From contig JAGTJL010000015.1 of NCBI GenBank assembly GCA_020746875.1, positions 620,001 to 684,000 of the forward strand: a DNA stretch of 64,000 nt, written 5' to 3'. The position numbers and the translations under genes are program-made. Source of the stretch: Rhexocercosporidium sp. MPI-PUGE-AT-0058. Lineage: Eukaryota > Ascomycota > Leotiomycetes > Helotiales. Under the pieces are notes generated by a model. It was not told where the DNA came from. It did no database searches and saw only the letters and a list, made by a program, of their open reading frames with translations. Of this stretch, positions 36,101 through 47,319 are shown one piece after another (position 1 is the stretch's first letter; each line of letters starts with the position of its first letter).

Positions 36101-36412
36101 TCCACTCCCCTCCCCTACCACATACCACATACCATCCATACCTCTCCTCTGCATCTAACACTCCCTCCCCACTCCTCTCCCTCCCCCTCCCCTCCAAGCC
36201 GACCCTAGTTAGTTCGATGACCGCTTTCCTCATAATGGACGCCAATGCCCACTCAACCTCCTCCCGTATCCAGACGTTTGGCCCACGAGTGATTTCTTGA
36301 ACCTCAAATTTTCCAATTCTTACACATAGCTTGCTCGATGTGCTCCATACCGCTCTAACAAATTTTCACTTCACTTCAAACCCCAGTTCATATTCTCTTC
36401 TCAGATCTCATC

Positions 36413-39056
36413 ATGACATTGCCGCTCGCATGTCCTCCTTCCTCTTCCTCTCCCTCGGACCCGCCGACAGTACCACAGCGCAAGCGAAGGCGTCGAGCTC
36501 CTGCTAGTGGTGCTTCCGACGATTGCTTCGCCTGTACGAAGAGGAGCCTCAAGTGCGACCGACGACGACCATACTGTTCACCATGTTTGGAGGTGGGAAA
36601 CGAATGTTCGGGATACAAAACCCAATTGACTTGGGGCGTGGGCGTGGCGAGTCGAGGAAAACTACGCGGCTTATCTCTCCCCGTTGCGAGATCAGCTCCT
36701 GCTCCCAAGAGCCCCCCGACAAACCGACCACGAGCTGCATCGACGATAACGAGACATCTCGACGGCAGCGAGGATGAGATCAAGATCAAGATGGAGTCCA
36801 TGGCCTCCATTCCCGCCAGCCCTTTCACGACTTATGACTTTGTCAATATGGCCCCCAATGGAGTTGCCCCTCCTATGCACCAGCTGCCGGAGTGGAACAT
36901 GGCTGTATCTCATGATTACCCGATACATGACTATCACCAGGACGCGATGAACCACCAGAGACAGCTGCCGCAATTACATCGACTGCACACACTGAGCTTA
37001 GGAAGAAGCGATGGAATGGGGCTGGCAAGCTCCATCGACTCATTAAGTACCTACGCAGAGAGCGATTATGCCTCGCCGATGAGCCAATCATTTCCCGACC
37101 ATGATGCGCCGTTCATGAACAGTCCGATTCCCATATACAATAGCTACTCCTCGAGAAATTCGACTGCTGATAGTCCTGCCGCGGGTATGGTGGCGGATTC
37201 ACGTGGTCCAACATCATGTCCCGACCACTTCTACGCGCAATCGGAAATCAGCTCGAGCATCAGCTCTCACCAGAACCATTATGACATTATCGAAAGCCGT
37301 CAACACCAACCGTCCCCAGGTGCTCACGAATTGTTCTACGATGACGACATTCTGGGTAAGTTCACAACCACATCAGCCTGATCTACATTCATCGACTAAC
37401 AGGCAAGGGGGTTTTCAACACGCCCAAGACGCAGAGATGTATGCTACCAGCGCGCGATCAAGTCATTTTGGATGGACTTCGGTCAATGATGATGATTCCC
37501 ATTCTCAGGCCGCTTCAGAGTCGGATCCATACCACCTTGGTCACGACTCGATGTCATCCTCCTTTTCCTCCGAGATGTCTCCTCGTGTTTCTTTCTTCCT
37601 AGATTACTACGAGAAGATCATCTGCCCCTCAGTTGTTGTACTTGACAGCCCAAACAATCCATACCGAGAACACATTCTTGCGCTCGCTTCCTCGAGTAAG
37701 AGCTTGCAGCATGCCATCTGTGCTCTTGCAGCTTGCAATCTTCGCATGAAGCGAAAACAATCCTTAGGACAAGATCATTGGCGCCAGCCTCTCGAGCTTG
37801 AATTCCAGGACCGAATCAACGGCGGATCCCGTCCTGTTCCTGTAAGAAGAACATCAAATCATCCCATGTCACCAGAGGCGCCTCCAACAGACTCATCCCT
37901 CCAAGAAGAGTATCAACACAGGACGCTAGCAGTCCACCTCCTGAACCAGCAATTAAGCGACCCTTCAAAGGCTCGCCACGACTGCGTTCTCGCAACACTC
38001 TTCATCCTCTGCCACTACCGCATGTGCGAATCCGGCGTCGCACAGTTCCGGACCCAGTTCGCAGGTGTCAAGAAGATTCTCGGGATGCGCGACTCTGGAG
38101 TCGAGACCGGCAACTGGGGCTGGATGGAAACCCTCTTCACCTACTTCGACGGCATCGCAGCCAGCATCAACGACCGAGAAGCTCAACTGCGAGGCGGCTA
38201 TCTAGAGATGATCGCCAACCCCGTCCACCCCAATCACGCCCTTGAAAACATGGCCGGTTGCGACTCGGTCCTCTTCAAAACAATCGGCAAGCTCGGCCGC
38301 CTGAACATGCTCTGTCAACACCGGCCCGTCCTCGACCAAGCCGGCCCACCAGACATGGAATCACGGCGTCCAACACCACCTCGCCCACGCCCAGGATTGG
38401 CCGGGCAGGCACTAGCCGATTTCTACAACCTGCACGCACACAATTTCGACGGGAACGGATTCGCTTCCACCCTCGACGACGACGCTGCCTTCCCCGCCCT
38501 CACAACAGCCTCCCACGACGACCTTCGCACAACCTTCTGGCTCGAGTGGAAAGCAGCCCGTCACGCGCTACAGGAATGGGAATTCGATCCCTCCCGCCTC
38601 GTCTCCACTCTCCCCGCCACACCCTCCCCGACCCAACTCCGCGACTTTGGCTATATCTCAGAAGCCTTCCGCTACTCTGCCTTACTCTACACCGAGCGTC
38701 TCGCGTGCCCTCACCTCCCATCCTCGCATCTGAATTTCCAGAATCTGGTCTCGCAGGTCTTGTTCTACGTCACGAGTCTCGAGCAGGGATCTGGGTGTGA
38801 GAAGTTCCTTCTGTGGCCCTTGTTTATCAGTGGGAGCGAGTGTGTGAATGAGTTGCAGCAGAGTATTGTGAGAACGAAGTGTAGAGAGATTATGGGACGG
38901 AGTGGATACCTTAATAACCTTGCCGGGTTGGAGGTCCTGGAGAAGTTGTGGGCCGAGAAGGAGGATGGCACTTGTGTTGGGAGTGGGGAGTTTGGCGTCC
39001 CGTTCAGGTGGTCGAAGTTTATGGAGGGGAGTGATGGGGAGTGGATTATGGTGTGA
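36413..39056 (+). CDS. Zn2Cys6 transcription factor with fungal-specific regulatory domain, 863 aa
   Basis: Two exons: 36413-37355 and 37408-39056. The Zn2Cys6 cluster is perfect: Cys38, 41, 48, 55, 58 and 65 (CFACTKRSLKC...YCSPC...C), preceded by a KRKRRRR basic stretch likely to serve in nuclear import. A conserved LTWGVGVASRGKLRG motif follows, then about 250 disordered residues. The second half, from about residue 370 (SFFLDYYEKIICPSVV, ALAACNLRMKRK, ATLFILCHYRMCE, LLWPLFISGSEC), has the helical layout of the Fungal_trans_2 domain. The intron is 52 bp and needs the acceptor GCAAG at 37407. The stronger-looking AACAG five bases earlier would shift the frame and stop within about 200 bases. 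The target pathway is unknown. A very long repeat-rich leader precedes it. Confidence 0.93.
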
Positions 39057-39440
39057 GGAGTCGAGATCGATGGAGATGACTGTCGGATGAGAGATACGAT
39101 GAAATGAGATAAGATGAGACCGTACATCATCACGACTGCATTGACGCAGGATATCCCGAACGATACTCCCGATCGGATGTCGCGGACATGTCATCATCAT
39201 GGATGAGAAAGAAATGTTCTCACGCACGCACAAAAAGAGACACGACTCTCAATTGCATCTTATGGGTATTGGGTCATCGGTCATCGGGTACAGCATGCAT
39301 GCATGGTTTTGGCTTTTTTGGGAACTCTTATACATAAGAGACTCTGTCGTTGTTTACTATGTTATGTTTTGTTGCTTTGTTTTGATCTATTGGCGGCGCT
39401 GGGCGCATATACAGTACCTCGTAGTGCGAGGTCGATGCTT

Positions 39441-39471
39441 TGCGATGCGATGCGATGCGATGCGATGCGAT
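39441..39471. repeat. GCGAT pentanucleotide microsatellite
   Basis: Six copies of GCGAT in the 3' flank of the regulator gene. Confidence 0.92.
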
Positions 39472-40819
39472 ATGAAAAAAACACATGCTTAATGCATAAT
39501 GGCTAGATGATTTCTGGATGGGATACGGTTGGGCATGTAAGAAGAGAGGCTTGGTATCTTGGGCGGGTGCATCGCATGGCATGGCATGGGAATTGGGAGA
39601 AGGGAAATGAAAGGAAAGGAAAGGAGGGATATATATAGATGAGAGAGAAGATATATATATATCTCGTCTTATGAAATGAAATACCACCCAATCTTACCGA
39701 CTCTACTGGCATCTTAGCCTTTTCTCTTCCTGTCGACCTAGTGTTATCAAGGTGTTCAAATCCATCCCCCCCCCGGCCACTGTACCTTTTATTTGTCTGT
39801 CCATTTCTAGCTGCGAGGCTCTCTAGTACTACTATGCTCTACTCTACGATACTTAAAACCTTTCATTCGTTCCTCTATTCTTCCATTCATGACTTTCACC
39901 CATCGCATGCTCGCGTCATGAATGTGAGCATGAATCATGTATAGTACGTCACAAGTGTCAATTAAGCCCAGTGCCACGCTAGATCGAACCAGACCCATCT
40001 CTAACGTGAGAATTCTTTGAGAGGCGACTTCAATTTTCGATCTCGCATTCCACAAAAGGGGAAAGAAAAGGGAAGAAGACTCGTGATCAGTCTAGCTCTA
40101 GCTCTCGATAGATGGTTACAGTAGCGAGATGGAATGGAACTGGAACTTGAACTGGACTGGCAAAAGAAAGACATAGTCAGTTCCTTCTATCTATCTCTCT
40201 CTCACACACGCATTGTGCATTATCCTCTTCCGTCTAACCCGATATAAGTCTATGCGTCTTACCTCTCCTATCCTATTCCATCACATCTCGCCTTCATCAG
40301 CTAGCTGCGCTTGTTTACTTCCAAGACTATACCACGTACGCAAGTTATAATAGTCTAGACTGAAAGAACCGAGATACAAGAAGATCAGGGTGAGAAGGAA
40401 CTTGTTTCCGTGTATCGTTTCCCTTTGCCACGAGAACACCCCCCTCCCCCCAACCAACAAAAAACAATTTCCCAGTATAACAGTATAGTTCCTATCAATC
40501 ACAGTCCTTCAAGAAACCGCCAAACCATCCAAACATCGCCATGATCGACATCAGACCTTCCCTCCCTCCCTCCCCCCTCCAACCAACCCCGCCATAACCC
40601 AAATCCAACCAAATCCCTCCAGACATACAAGACATATAACACACCTCCCTCTCACCCACTCACCAAAAGCGCAAGAAAGCCGCGCGCTGCCTTATACCCT
40701 TTTTTAAAATAAAAATGGACGAGAACAAAGACCAGAAGTAGACACAAATAAGAATGAATCATGAGAACGTCTTTCGGCACTGAAAGAACTGTCCTTCCTC
40801 GCTCTAGTTCTAGCTCTAG

Positions 40820-40847
40820 AAGGAAGGAAGGAAGGAAGGAAAGAAGG
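40820..40847. repeat. GGAA tetranucleotide microsatellite
   Basis: About six copies of AGGA/GGAA in a purine-rich tract. Confidence 0.88.
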
Positions 40848-42020
40848 AGTTCGTGATATAGACTGGGGTATGGCTGCGGAGCCATTAGGCGTTAAGCTAG
40901 ATGCCACGCGAACAAGGTGTGACGCTTTAAGGAAGAAGATTGAGGGTGTTGCGGAGGTGGCTGGGCGGGAGGCCATGATGTTTTAGCGATGCTTGATCAA
41001 TTCCTGCAGAGAGAATGCCGAGTTTCGTGTGTGGGATGGATCGGTCTTGATGGAGAGGGTTTAGATCTTTTTGTTAGTAGGAACCGCCCAGATTACCATC
41101 CCGCTGATACCTAGATTACAAATTGAGAGAGTTTTGTTTACGGCGTCCTCGCTTAGTCGCTTGGATGGAACACCAAAAACTTCCTTTGTGTGAAATGTGA
41201 TACTGCCCTTTCGAGGATCAGCTAGTCACCATTATCAAGCCTACAGACATAGCGATCTCTCAATTACTTGGAGATAGCCGCGAAAGAATTTGTTTCAATA
41301 ATTTCTTCGAGGTTCATCCTTTTTATTCAAGTCAAGAAGTGGAAAAATTCCATCCGACTAGCGACAAGATCTCCTTCATACGATATCCCATTCCACGCTA
41401 ACGAGCGCGAAATTTCCTCCTTCGAAGATTCAAGCGTTTCGAGCCGTCTACTTAAACTCTCCACCGGTCCCTACCTCTTTAATCACTGCCTCTGTTCTCT
41501 GGCGGTATCCACGTCTGGTTCAGGGTGTTGAGGCTCCATACTGCGTCCTACAGCGTGCGGGGCAGTGCTTTAGTGGCTGATCTGCACGCTTTTCGGGGAT
41601 AGACCTCTCGCTTACAGGCTTTGCTTATAGGGCTTTCAGGACGGTGCACAGAATCGCAGTTAAGGGAATACTCGCTTAGGTTAACGTGACCCCACCATTG
41701 TTTACATCAAGGTGAGATATTAACGCCACACTGTTTCGAAGGCGAGAAAGAGTTCGAATCGACCAAAGCCTGTTGAATGATATCACGGATCTTTTATGGA
41801 TTGAGAGAGAATTTTCTTAGCTGTGTATTAAGAAATGAGGGTTGAGTTTCTGTGTGAAGTGGAGGTGGAGGTGTCATGGAAAGAAGAGAAAAGTTGTTCC
41901 ATAGATCTGAGCATATTTTGGGCCTCGAAAAAGCTCTTGTGTGCATTTATAAAATCCATTTCTTATGTTTGATTAACCAAATGAACGTACAGTATGTCAA
42001 TCCTTGACTTGATACACAGT

Positions 42021-42833
42021 CTATAGTCGATGCAAGTCACCGAAGTCCTTGTATCCCACATCCTTGACAAAAGTCTGCAACCACGGACCCTGAGTCTTCG
42101 CCTCGGAAAGCTCAGAGAAGATCTTCCCATGTGCATCTCCATCCACTCTGTATTTCGCCGAGCCATCTGCTTTCCGCTCATCGACATAGTAGAACCTATG
42201 TACCGTCAGTCTCTGTACCAACAGATCCAAGGATACTGGGAGCAAAATTACTTATATCCTCGGTCTTTGTAGGCAGCAGCAGCAGCAGCGATCATGTGAG
42301 CCGACGCAGACTTAGCAGCGCCCTGACTCACAAAGCCTGGGAGGACTTTGAGGTTCAAGATGTTTCCCGTGAAGAAGAACGACCTTGCTGCATTGGCAGG
42401 AAGCTCCGCGAAACCTAGCACTGCCTGTTGCGCGGCGACAAAGGCACTGGTGGTGTTGATGGCCATGTCTCGGTTGAAGCCATCCAATGGAATTGCAAAT
42501 GGGTCATCGGGAGGAGAAGCTGTCAAGGAGCCAGCTACGGAACGTCATCAGTCGTTCCGGTCGTGTCGTTCGATGTGATGATCACTTACCATTGTACACA
42601 ACTACGCTTGGGATACCCAGGACTCTCCTCACGTTTGCGAAAGCTTTGACGACATCTTCGGGGTTGGAGAAGTCGCTTGTGATGTTTAGTTGATTATCTG
42701 TGCTGTCTTCCTCTTTCAGCGATCGGGATGCAAGGGCAACCTTGTAGCCTTTCGAGGCGAAGGTTCGAGCGACTGCTTGGCCAATATTGGGCCCTGCGCC
42801 GAGTATGAGGATAATGGGAGATTTGGAAGGCAT
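42021..42833 (-). CDS. Atypical short-chain dehydrogenase/reductase, 233 aa
   Basis: Three exons: 42590-42833, 42252-42534 and 42021-42195, with introns of 55 and 56 bp. The N-terminus has the Rossmann start ILILGAGPNIGQAVA (Gly12-x-Gly14-x3-Gly18) and the following basic ASRS that usually favours NADP. Exon 2 has FFFTGNILNLKVLPGFVSQGAAKSASAH, where ordinary SDRs have Ser...Tyr-x3-Lys. The Lys is present, but the Tyr position reads Gln. Exon 3 (FYYVDERKADGSAKYRVDG, ending KDVGYKDFGDLH) matches a group of fungal atypical SDRs that I recall also lack the Tyr. It probably binds NADP. Whether it is catalytic is uncertain. No clustered partners are visible. Confidence 0.88.
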
Positions 42834-43829
42834 TATTCTGAATGGATGAAGATGCGATATTTGTTTGGTATTGAAATCCGAGCAAGAAACTCCCTGTTAT
42901 ATAAATGTTATTGTGCTCTGATTGACGTTCCAGGCGGTGAGAGTTCTGCCGCATCGTTTATAATCAACATTGAAGATCCCCGCTAGTGGGGGTTTGTAGG
43001 CAGAACAGCTCAGATTCAACGGACTTTACGAAATGTGATGATTTGTAATAGCATGTGGGACCTCGAATGTATTTCTTACTCATGACGTGTATCTAGCCTC
43101 AAGTATTGATGTGTGCTTGATGTATCTAAATGAGATTCGCTTCTGTTCCCAGATTTCCAGCTTACATGGAACAACAAGACGGCCGGGAATTATTTTCTTT
43201 CTGGAGTTGAGTTTGACGCCAGACTTGGGTTCATTTCTAAAGTTCTTGTGTGTGGAAAGATCATGAAATAGAGACCTACTTTGTTTGTTATGTGGTTTGC
43301 ATTCTTAGACATTTAGAGAACTGAAAGATCCTCGCTTCTGTACCTCGTATATCTCGAGAGCACAACGCACGCTGATACGCTATCTGAGCGAGGATAAACG
43401 AGACAGCGTATCAGATGCTGGAGCGGTCGAGTCCCGATCTAGGACATACTACTAAATGCCGAAATTGTGGCCCTGATAAAATAGATGATTGAATAATCAC
43501 AATCCCAAGCTCGGCTGATGAAGAAGTGATGTGCAACACTGCCTTTGGACAGTACAATCAATTATCAAGCAATGACGCTGGTCGTTGGACCATTTTAAGA
43601 GACCGGCAAGGTTACTAACATCTCTCGCATCACACTCGATAGCGGCTCCAAGGCTGTACATATAATCCTCACTTGTCATGACAAGATAACGAGTCTCATT
43701 TCCCAAAACAAGTCACAGAAACATGAATGTAGCAAGACCTTTGATTTTTGAATTATGTGAAAGCAGGGTTAACAGTCATCAAGTGGAAAGTAGCCATGAT
43801 CTCCAAGCAGCTAAAAGTCCCGTATATAT
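42834..43829. other. AT-rich spacer with an inverted repeat
   Basis: It contains the SDR promoter and the left flank of a dead GST gene. A 10-bp inverted repeat lies at 43372-43414 (separate entry). No gene is seen. Confidence 0.45.
43372..43414. repeat. Inverted repeat, 10-bp arms, 23-bp spacer
   Basis: CTGATACGCT at 43372-43381 and its exact reverse complement AGCGTATCAG at 43405-43414. The pair could be a protein-binding site or transposon-end debris; no transposase is nearby. Confidence 0.6.
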
Positions 43830-44388
43830 GAATTGATCGCATTCCCCAACACGAAGGTAGATCTAAATGAGTCGATCAATCCCAACGGCCGTGTGCCTGC
43901 AAACAAAGACCAAAATATAAGCATCACGCTGTGGGAGTCGGGAGCCATGATTGAATACCTGACCGAGACGTACGGAAAGCAGGATAACATCAGCTCCGCT
44001 CCGGGCTCAAAAGAGTATTTCGAAGCGAAGCAGTAGTCAATCTACCGGTGTCTAGCCAAGGTCCGTATTTCGGGGAAGCAGTGTAATTTAGTGTATATCA
44101 CTCCGAAAAGCTCCCCAAGCGCTGTGAACCGATATGTCAATGAAATCCGTCGTGTCTTCCGCGTCCTCAATCGAAGTTTGAAGGACAAGAAATTCCTTGC
44201 TGTTGTCAAGTTTAGCTATGCTGATGCGGCGTTCGTGACGGGATATGCTCATCTTTTAGTTTTTTGCCGACAAGATCGACCTCGAGTCGGATTTCTCCGT
44301 CCTCAACGCGCCGTTGGATCACCTCAAAGCTCCTCCGGCCATCGCAGAGATTATGCAAGATCGGGATACGGTCGTGAAAGCCACGTGA
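43830..44388 (+). pseudogene. Relic glutathione S-transferase (Ure2/GTT-like)
   Basis: Collinear pieces of a GST are visible. The N-terminal thioredoxin-fold part ends SINPNGRVPA...ITLWESGAMIEYLTETYG, including the cis-Pro and the Glu-Ser glutathione-binding pair. APGSKEYFEAKQ then runs into TAG where a Trp is expected. In a second frame follow AVNRYVNEIRRV and KFSYADAAFVTGYA (N-capping box region of the C-terminal domain). The end, KIDLESDFSVLNAPLDHLK...IMQDRDTVVKAT, lies in a third frame and stops at 44388. The first 30-40 residues are not recognisable. Stops and frameshifts make it non-functional. It lies tail-to-tail with PRO3. Confidence 0.88.
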
Positions 44389-44604
44389 AATTACGCTTAG
44401 AGTTATAGGAAATTGTCTGTTAAGATGTAATTTAGCTGCGAGACATAGATGAAGTTTTAACACAGTGTTGACGAGATAAATTGACTTCCATCGCGCCGAT
44501 ATTTTTTGGGGGCGCTGTAGAAATCGAGAATTCACTATGCCCTGTCTTTTTGATATCTACTCTACTTATCTAATCGGGTCGCCACGAAAACCCTCGAAGC
44601 CACA

Positions 44605-45538
44605 TCATTTCTTCGGAGTCTCGAATGCTGCCTTGCCCAATTCCTCTCCTCGATCTGCAGCCGCCTTCACAGCCTTGCTAACTATTTCCTCCAGGCTCGA
44701 TTCCTTGAAGCTATTCAGAGCAGCTTCGGTCGTTCCCTTGGGGCTGGTGACGTTGATGCGTAGTTGTCCAGGCGACTCCTGAGATTCAACGAGCATTCTC
44801 CCAGCACCAAGACAGGTCTGCTTAGCAAGTCGCTCTGCCTGATCTCTTGGCATTCCCAGGGCAGTTGCACTAGAGACCATGTGCTCAACAAGAAGAAAGA
44901 AGTAAGCTGGTCCCGATCCTGTATAGCTGCATCAGCGATGGAGCAGAACGCGATTGGAAGTGAAGTGTACCTGAAAGTGCCGTGACAACATCGATCAACT
45001 CCTCTCTATCCACCCACTCCGAAACCTTCCCAAACCCTTCCAGCATTGCCGTCACCAGCTTCTTTTCGTCCTCCGAGACTCCAGCCCCAGCAAAAGAACC
45101 CGAAGCACCTTCGCCAAGCAACGCAGGTGTGTTCGGCATCACGCGGACTACCTTGGGAGCTCTTCCATCACCAACCGTGAACCATTGAGTCAAAGCATCC
45201 AGAGGGATTCCAGCACAAATGGACACGATTAGTGGCAATTTCTGCTTTCCCAACTCGCGCCACGAGGATGCTAGATCCTCACATACACTCTTTGCGACCT
45301 GAGGCTTAACAGCTAAGACGAGAACATCGGCATCTTGTGCAGCTTCGCTGTTGGACGTCGTGGTACGCACGCCGAGCGAGTCTTCGACCTTCTTCCGAGT
45401 CCCTTCGAATGGGTCTGAGACAATGATGTTTTGCTTCGATGTGCTTCCCTTAGCGAGAAGTCCTCCGATGATCGCAGAGCCCATATTACCCCCACCGATG
45501 AAGCAGAGTTTACAGTCTTGAATTTGAGGAGTAGCCAT
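44605..45538 (-). CDS. PRO3: Pyrroline-5-carboxylate reductase
   Basis: Two exons: 44971-45538 and 44605-44918, with a 52-bp intron; 293 aa. It catalyses the last step of proline synthesis, NAD(P)H-dependent reduction of 1-pyrroline-5-carboxylate, in the cytosol. The N-terminus has CFIGGGNMGSAIIGGLL (Rossmann motif at residues 13-28), followed by AVKPQ and VRVMPNTPALLGEG, the substrate-binding loop. The splice restores ALSGSGPAYFFLLVEHM. The C-terminal domain has INVTSPKGTTEAALN, the signature of the family's dimer domain. The length is typical. A 12-bp palindrome, TATCACGTGATA, lies 160 bp upstream of the start codon. Confidence 0.97.
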
Positions 45539-45697
45539 CTTTGATTCCGAGGCACGTTATGCGTGTACGAGTATCGTTTGCGAAACAATGTTTGTCTTGA
45601 AGTAGACTTTGTCGAGGCGTTGCTTCGTGGAAGAATGGCGAAGTACCTTGATAATTCGATAGAAGCGGTGATGTTTTTCTTAGGGTGAAAATTAGTG

Positions 45698-45709
45698 TAT
45701 CACGTGATA
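45698..45709. promoter_or_regulatory. TATCACGTGATA palindrome upstream of PRO3
   Basis: A perfect 12-bp palindrome with CACGTG core, 160 bp before the PRO3 ATG. The core matches fungal bHLH (Cbf1-type) sites; use here is inferred. Confidence 0.5.
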
Positions 45710-47073
45710 ACTTTCAAGCTCCAGGTACCCAAAAAGATAAATGAATATTCATTTCGATAATTGACTCCGTGGATTTCAAGTAGTGGGCTCTAGTAGTGAA
45801 CTCAGTACTCTGGCTTGATGTATGAAAATTTTACCCTTTCTTAGTTCTCCCTGGTAGCAAAATTTAGATAGCTAGATCCACTCCTCTTTTTTCAGCACTC
45901 AAGACCTCTCTTCGACCAAAATCAGAAGAAAGTCTTCTAGCACGTATGTTCCATCTATAGACAGTTTAACGCCTGAGTCAGTGGGTGTTTCGGGAAGGGC
46001 TTAAATACACCTTGCAAGGGTTTTTTTACTGCAACTGATGGAACAGCAAAAGGGAGGAGTTGTGATCCTGTTGGGGGAAAGCAAGAGTCACAAAACTTGA
46101 GATAATCACCCTTGATCAAATATGCAACCCACAATCTGTTAACTGCTGGCGAATCTCAAGGCGATGAGTATGGAGAAACTTCCCGATACTTCTCAGAGAA
46201 ATGCTCTTCCGAGAGCTTTCAAGCCCCAGGGCGAATTTTTCATTCTAATTCGCCCTCGAAGATGATGGAATTATTCTCTTTAACGAAATCTAAAGAGTAT
46301 GACCAAAATAGGCGCTAAGGGCCCAGAAGCAGAAATACGAGAGCCTCAGAGGCTCGCGAGCCGACTGTTCAAATACTATTCATGTCAAGATCATATGATT
46401 TATTGCACTTGAAAGTTAAGCTTGAGCCAACCTCGGAGTGAGGCAGTAACAGTAGCCCTGCACTCAACTGGATCTGGTTCGAAGCGTGAAGACGTTGTCG
46501 GCGCAAAGCACCGCTCGTTCCCAGTAGGAAATACACTAAACGTACCACGCCAATAGCAAGTGCGATGACAACAGTAATGGGAATACTTGTCCAAATAACC
46601 GTTTTCATTCAAACATTCCAGAGGCTCATTAGTAGAATGGTTTGAAGTACATGTCTCCTCTGTACCATGCTAATTCTGGTATACCCAAGCTACCACCCAA
46701 TGAGATGTGTTTGTCACACCAACGAAAATTGTGTGCCGCAGTCTCAGAGCCTGAGGAAGTTGAGAGAAAGTCGGATGAGTAGGAGAATGCCGAATTGCAC
46801 AAAATCGAGTAAGATCAGGAAGATATACGTCGAACCTGACAGATCAAATGATTGTGTCTCGATTAGCGCGAATTACCCCTGAATTAAGCGAGACGAATAC
46901 AAATCAACGCAAGAGGATTCAGTACATTTCAGTTCGCTGTCTAACGCTATTTGAACTCCAATTTCACATTTAGAAGTTTAGATTGATATGAAATCGCGAT
47001 GAATACAATGAAGAGCAAAAGAATTGTACTTGTTGGGCGCGCAAGTCAGTTCGGCAATGACAATCTATGGTGC

Positions 47074-47100
47074 AGCCAGGCTAGCACTGCTAGCCTGGCT
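47074..47100. repeat. Perfect 12-bp hairpin with 3-base loop
   Basis: AGCCAGGCTAGC, loop ACT, GCTAGCCTGGCT: all 12 arm positions pair. It lies about 220 bp past the stop of the MYND gene on that gene's strand, so it may form in its 3' UTR, or in DNA as a cruciform or dimer-binding site. Confidence 0.8.
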
Positions 47101-47319
47101 TGAATGCCTTCCCACAGTGAACAGTTCCAATTGTTTGGACGAAAGTTTGGACAAGATTTCAGATGACGCTCAAAGATAATATTTCAAGAACAAAATCGAA
47201 TCAAAGAATTGCAATTGGGAAAGCAGACTTGTATTAAATTGAGAGGTTACCCAAAAGAAATTGTATCTTCGACTTTAACGGTTAAATCTCAATCTAAATA
47301 TCGCCTCCACCTATTGGGA

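Larger units (their letters stand above)
27148..36412. other. 9-kb repeat-rich, pyrimidine-rich region upstream of the Zn2Cys6 regulator
   Basis: The plus strand is strongly C/T-rich at 27.4-29.0 kb and 35.0-36.4 kb. Many microsatellites and homopolymer A or C runs are present. I found no conserved protein or spliced gene. A more GC-rich block at about 30.2-30.6 kb carries open frames on both strands without motifs. The right part is very probably the promoter and long 5' leader of the regulator starting at 36413. A 99-codon frame at 27584 is listed separately as doubtful. Confidence 0.5.
39057..42020. other. Repeat-rich spacer downstream of the regulator
   Basis: No gene is supported on either strand. 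Low-complexity tracts include GCGAT repeats, a TATA-rich run near 39640, GGAA repeats and C-runs. Short frames are chance products of these tracts. Confidence 0.45.
45539..47319. other. Spacer between PRO3 and the MYND gene
   Basis: The left part is the PRO3 promoter and the right part the 3' flank of the MYND gene. A 79-codon minus frame (46369-46608, ATG present) could encode one membrane helix, but nothing supports it as a gene. A perfect hairpin lies at 47074-47100. Confidence 0.4.
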
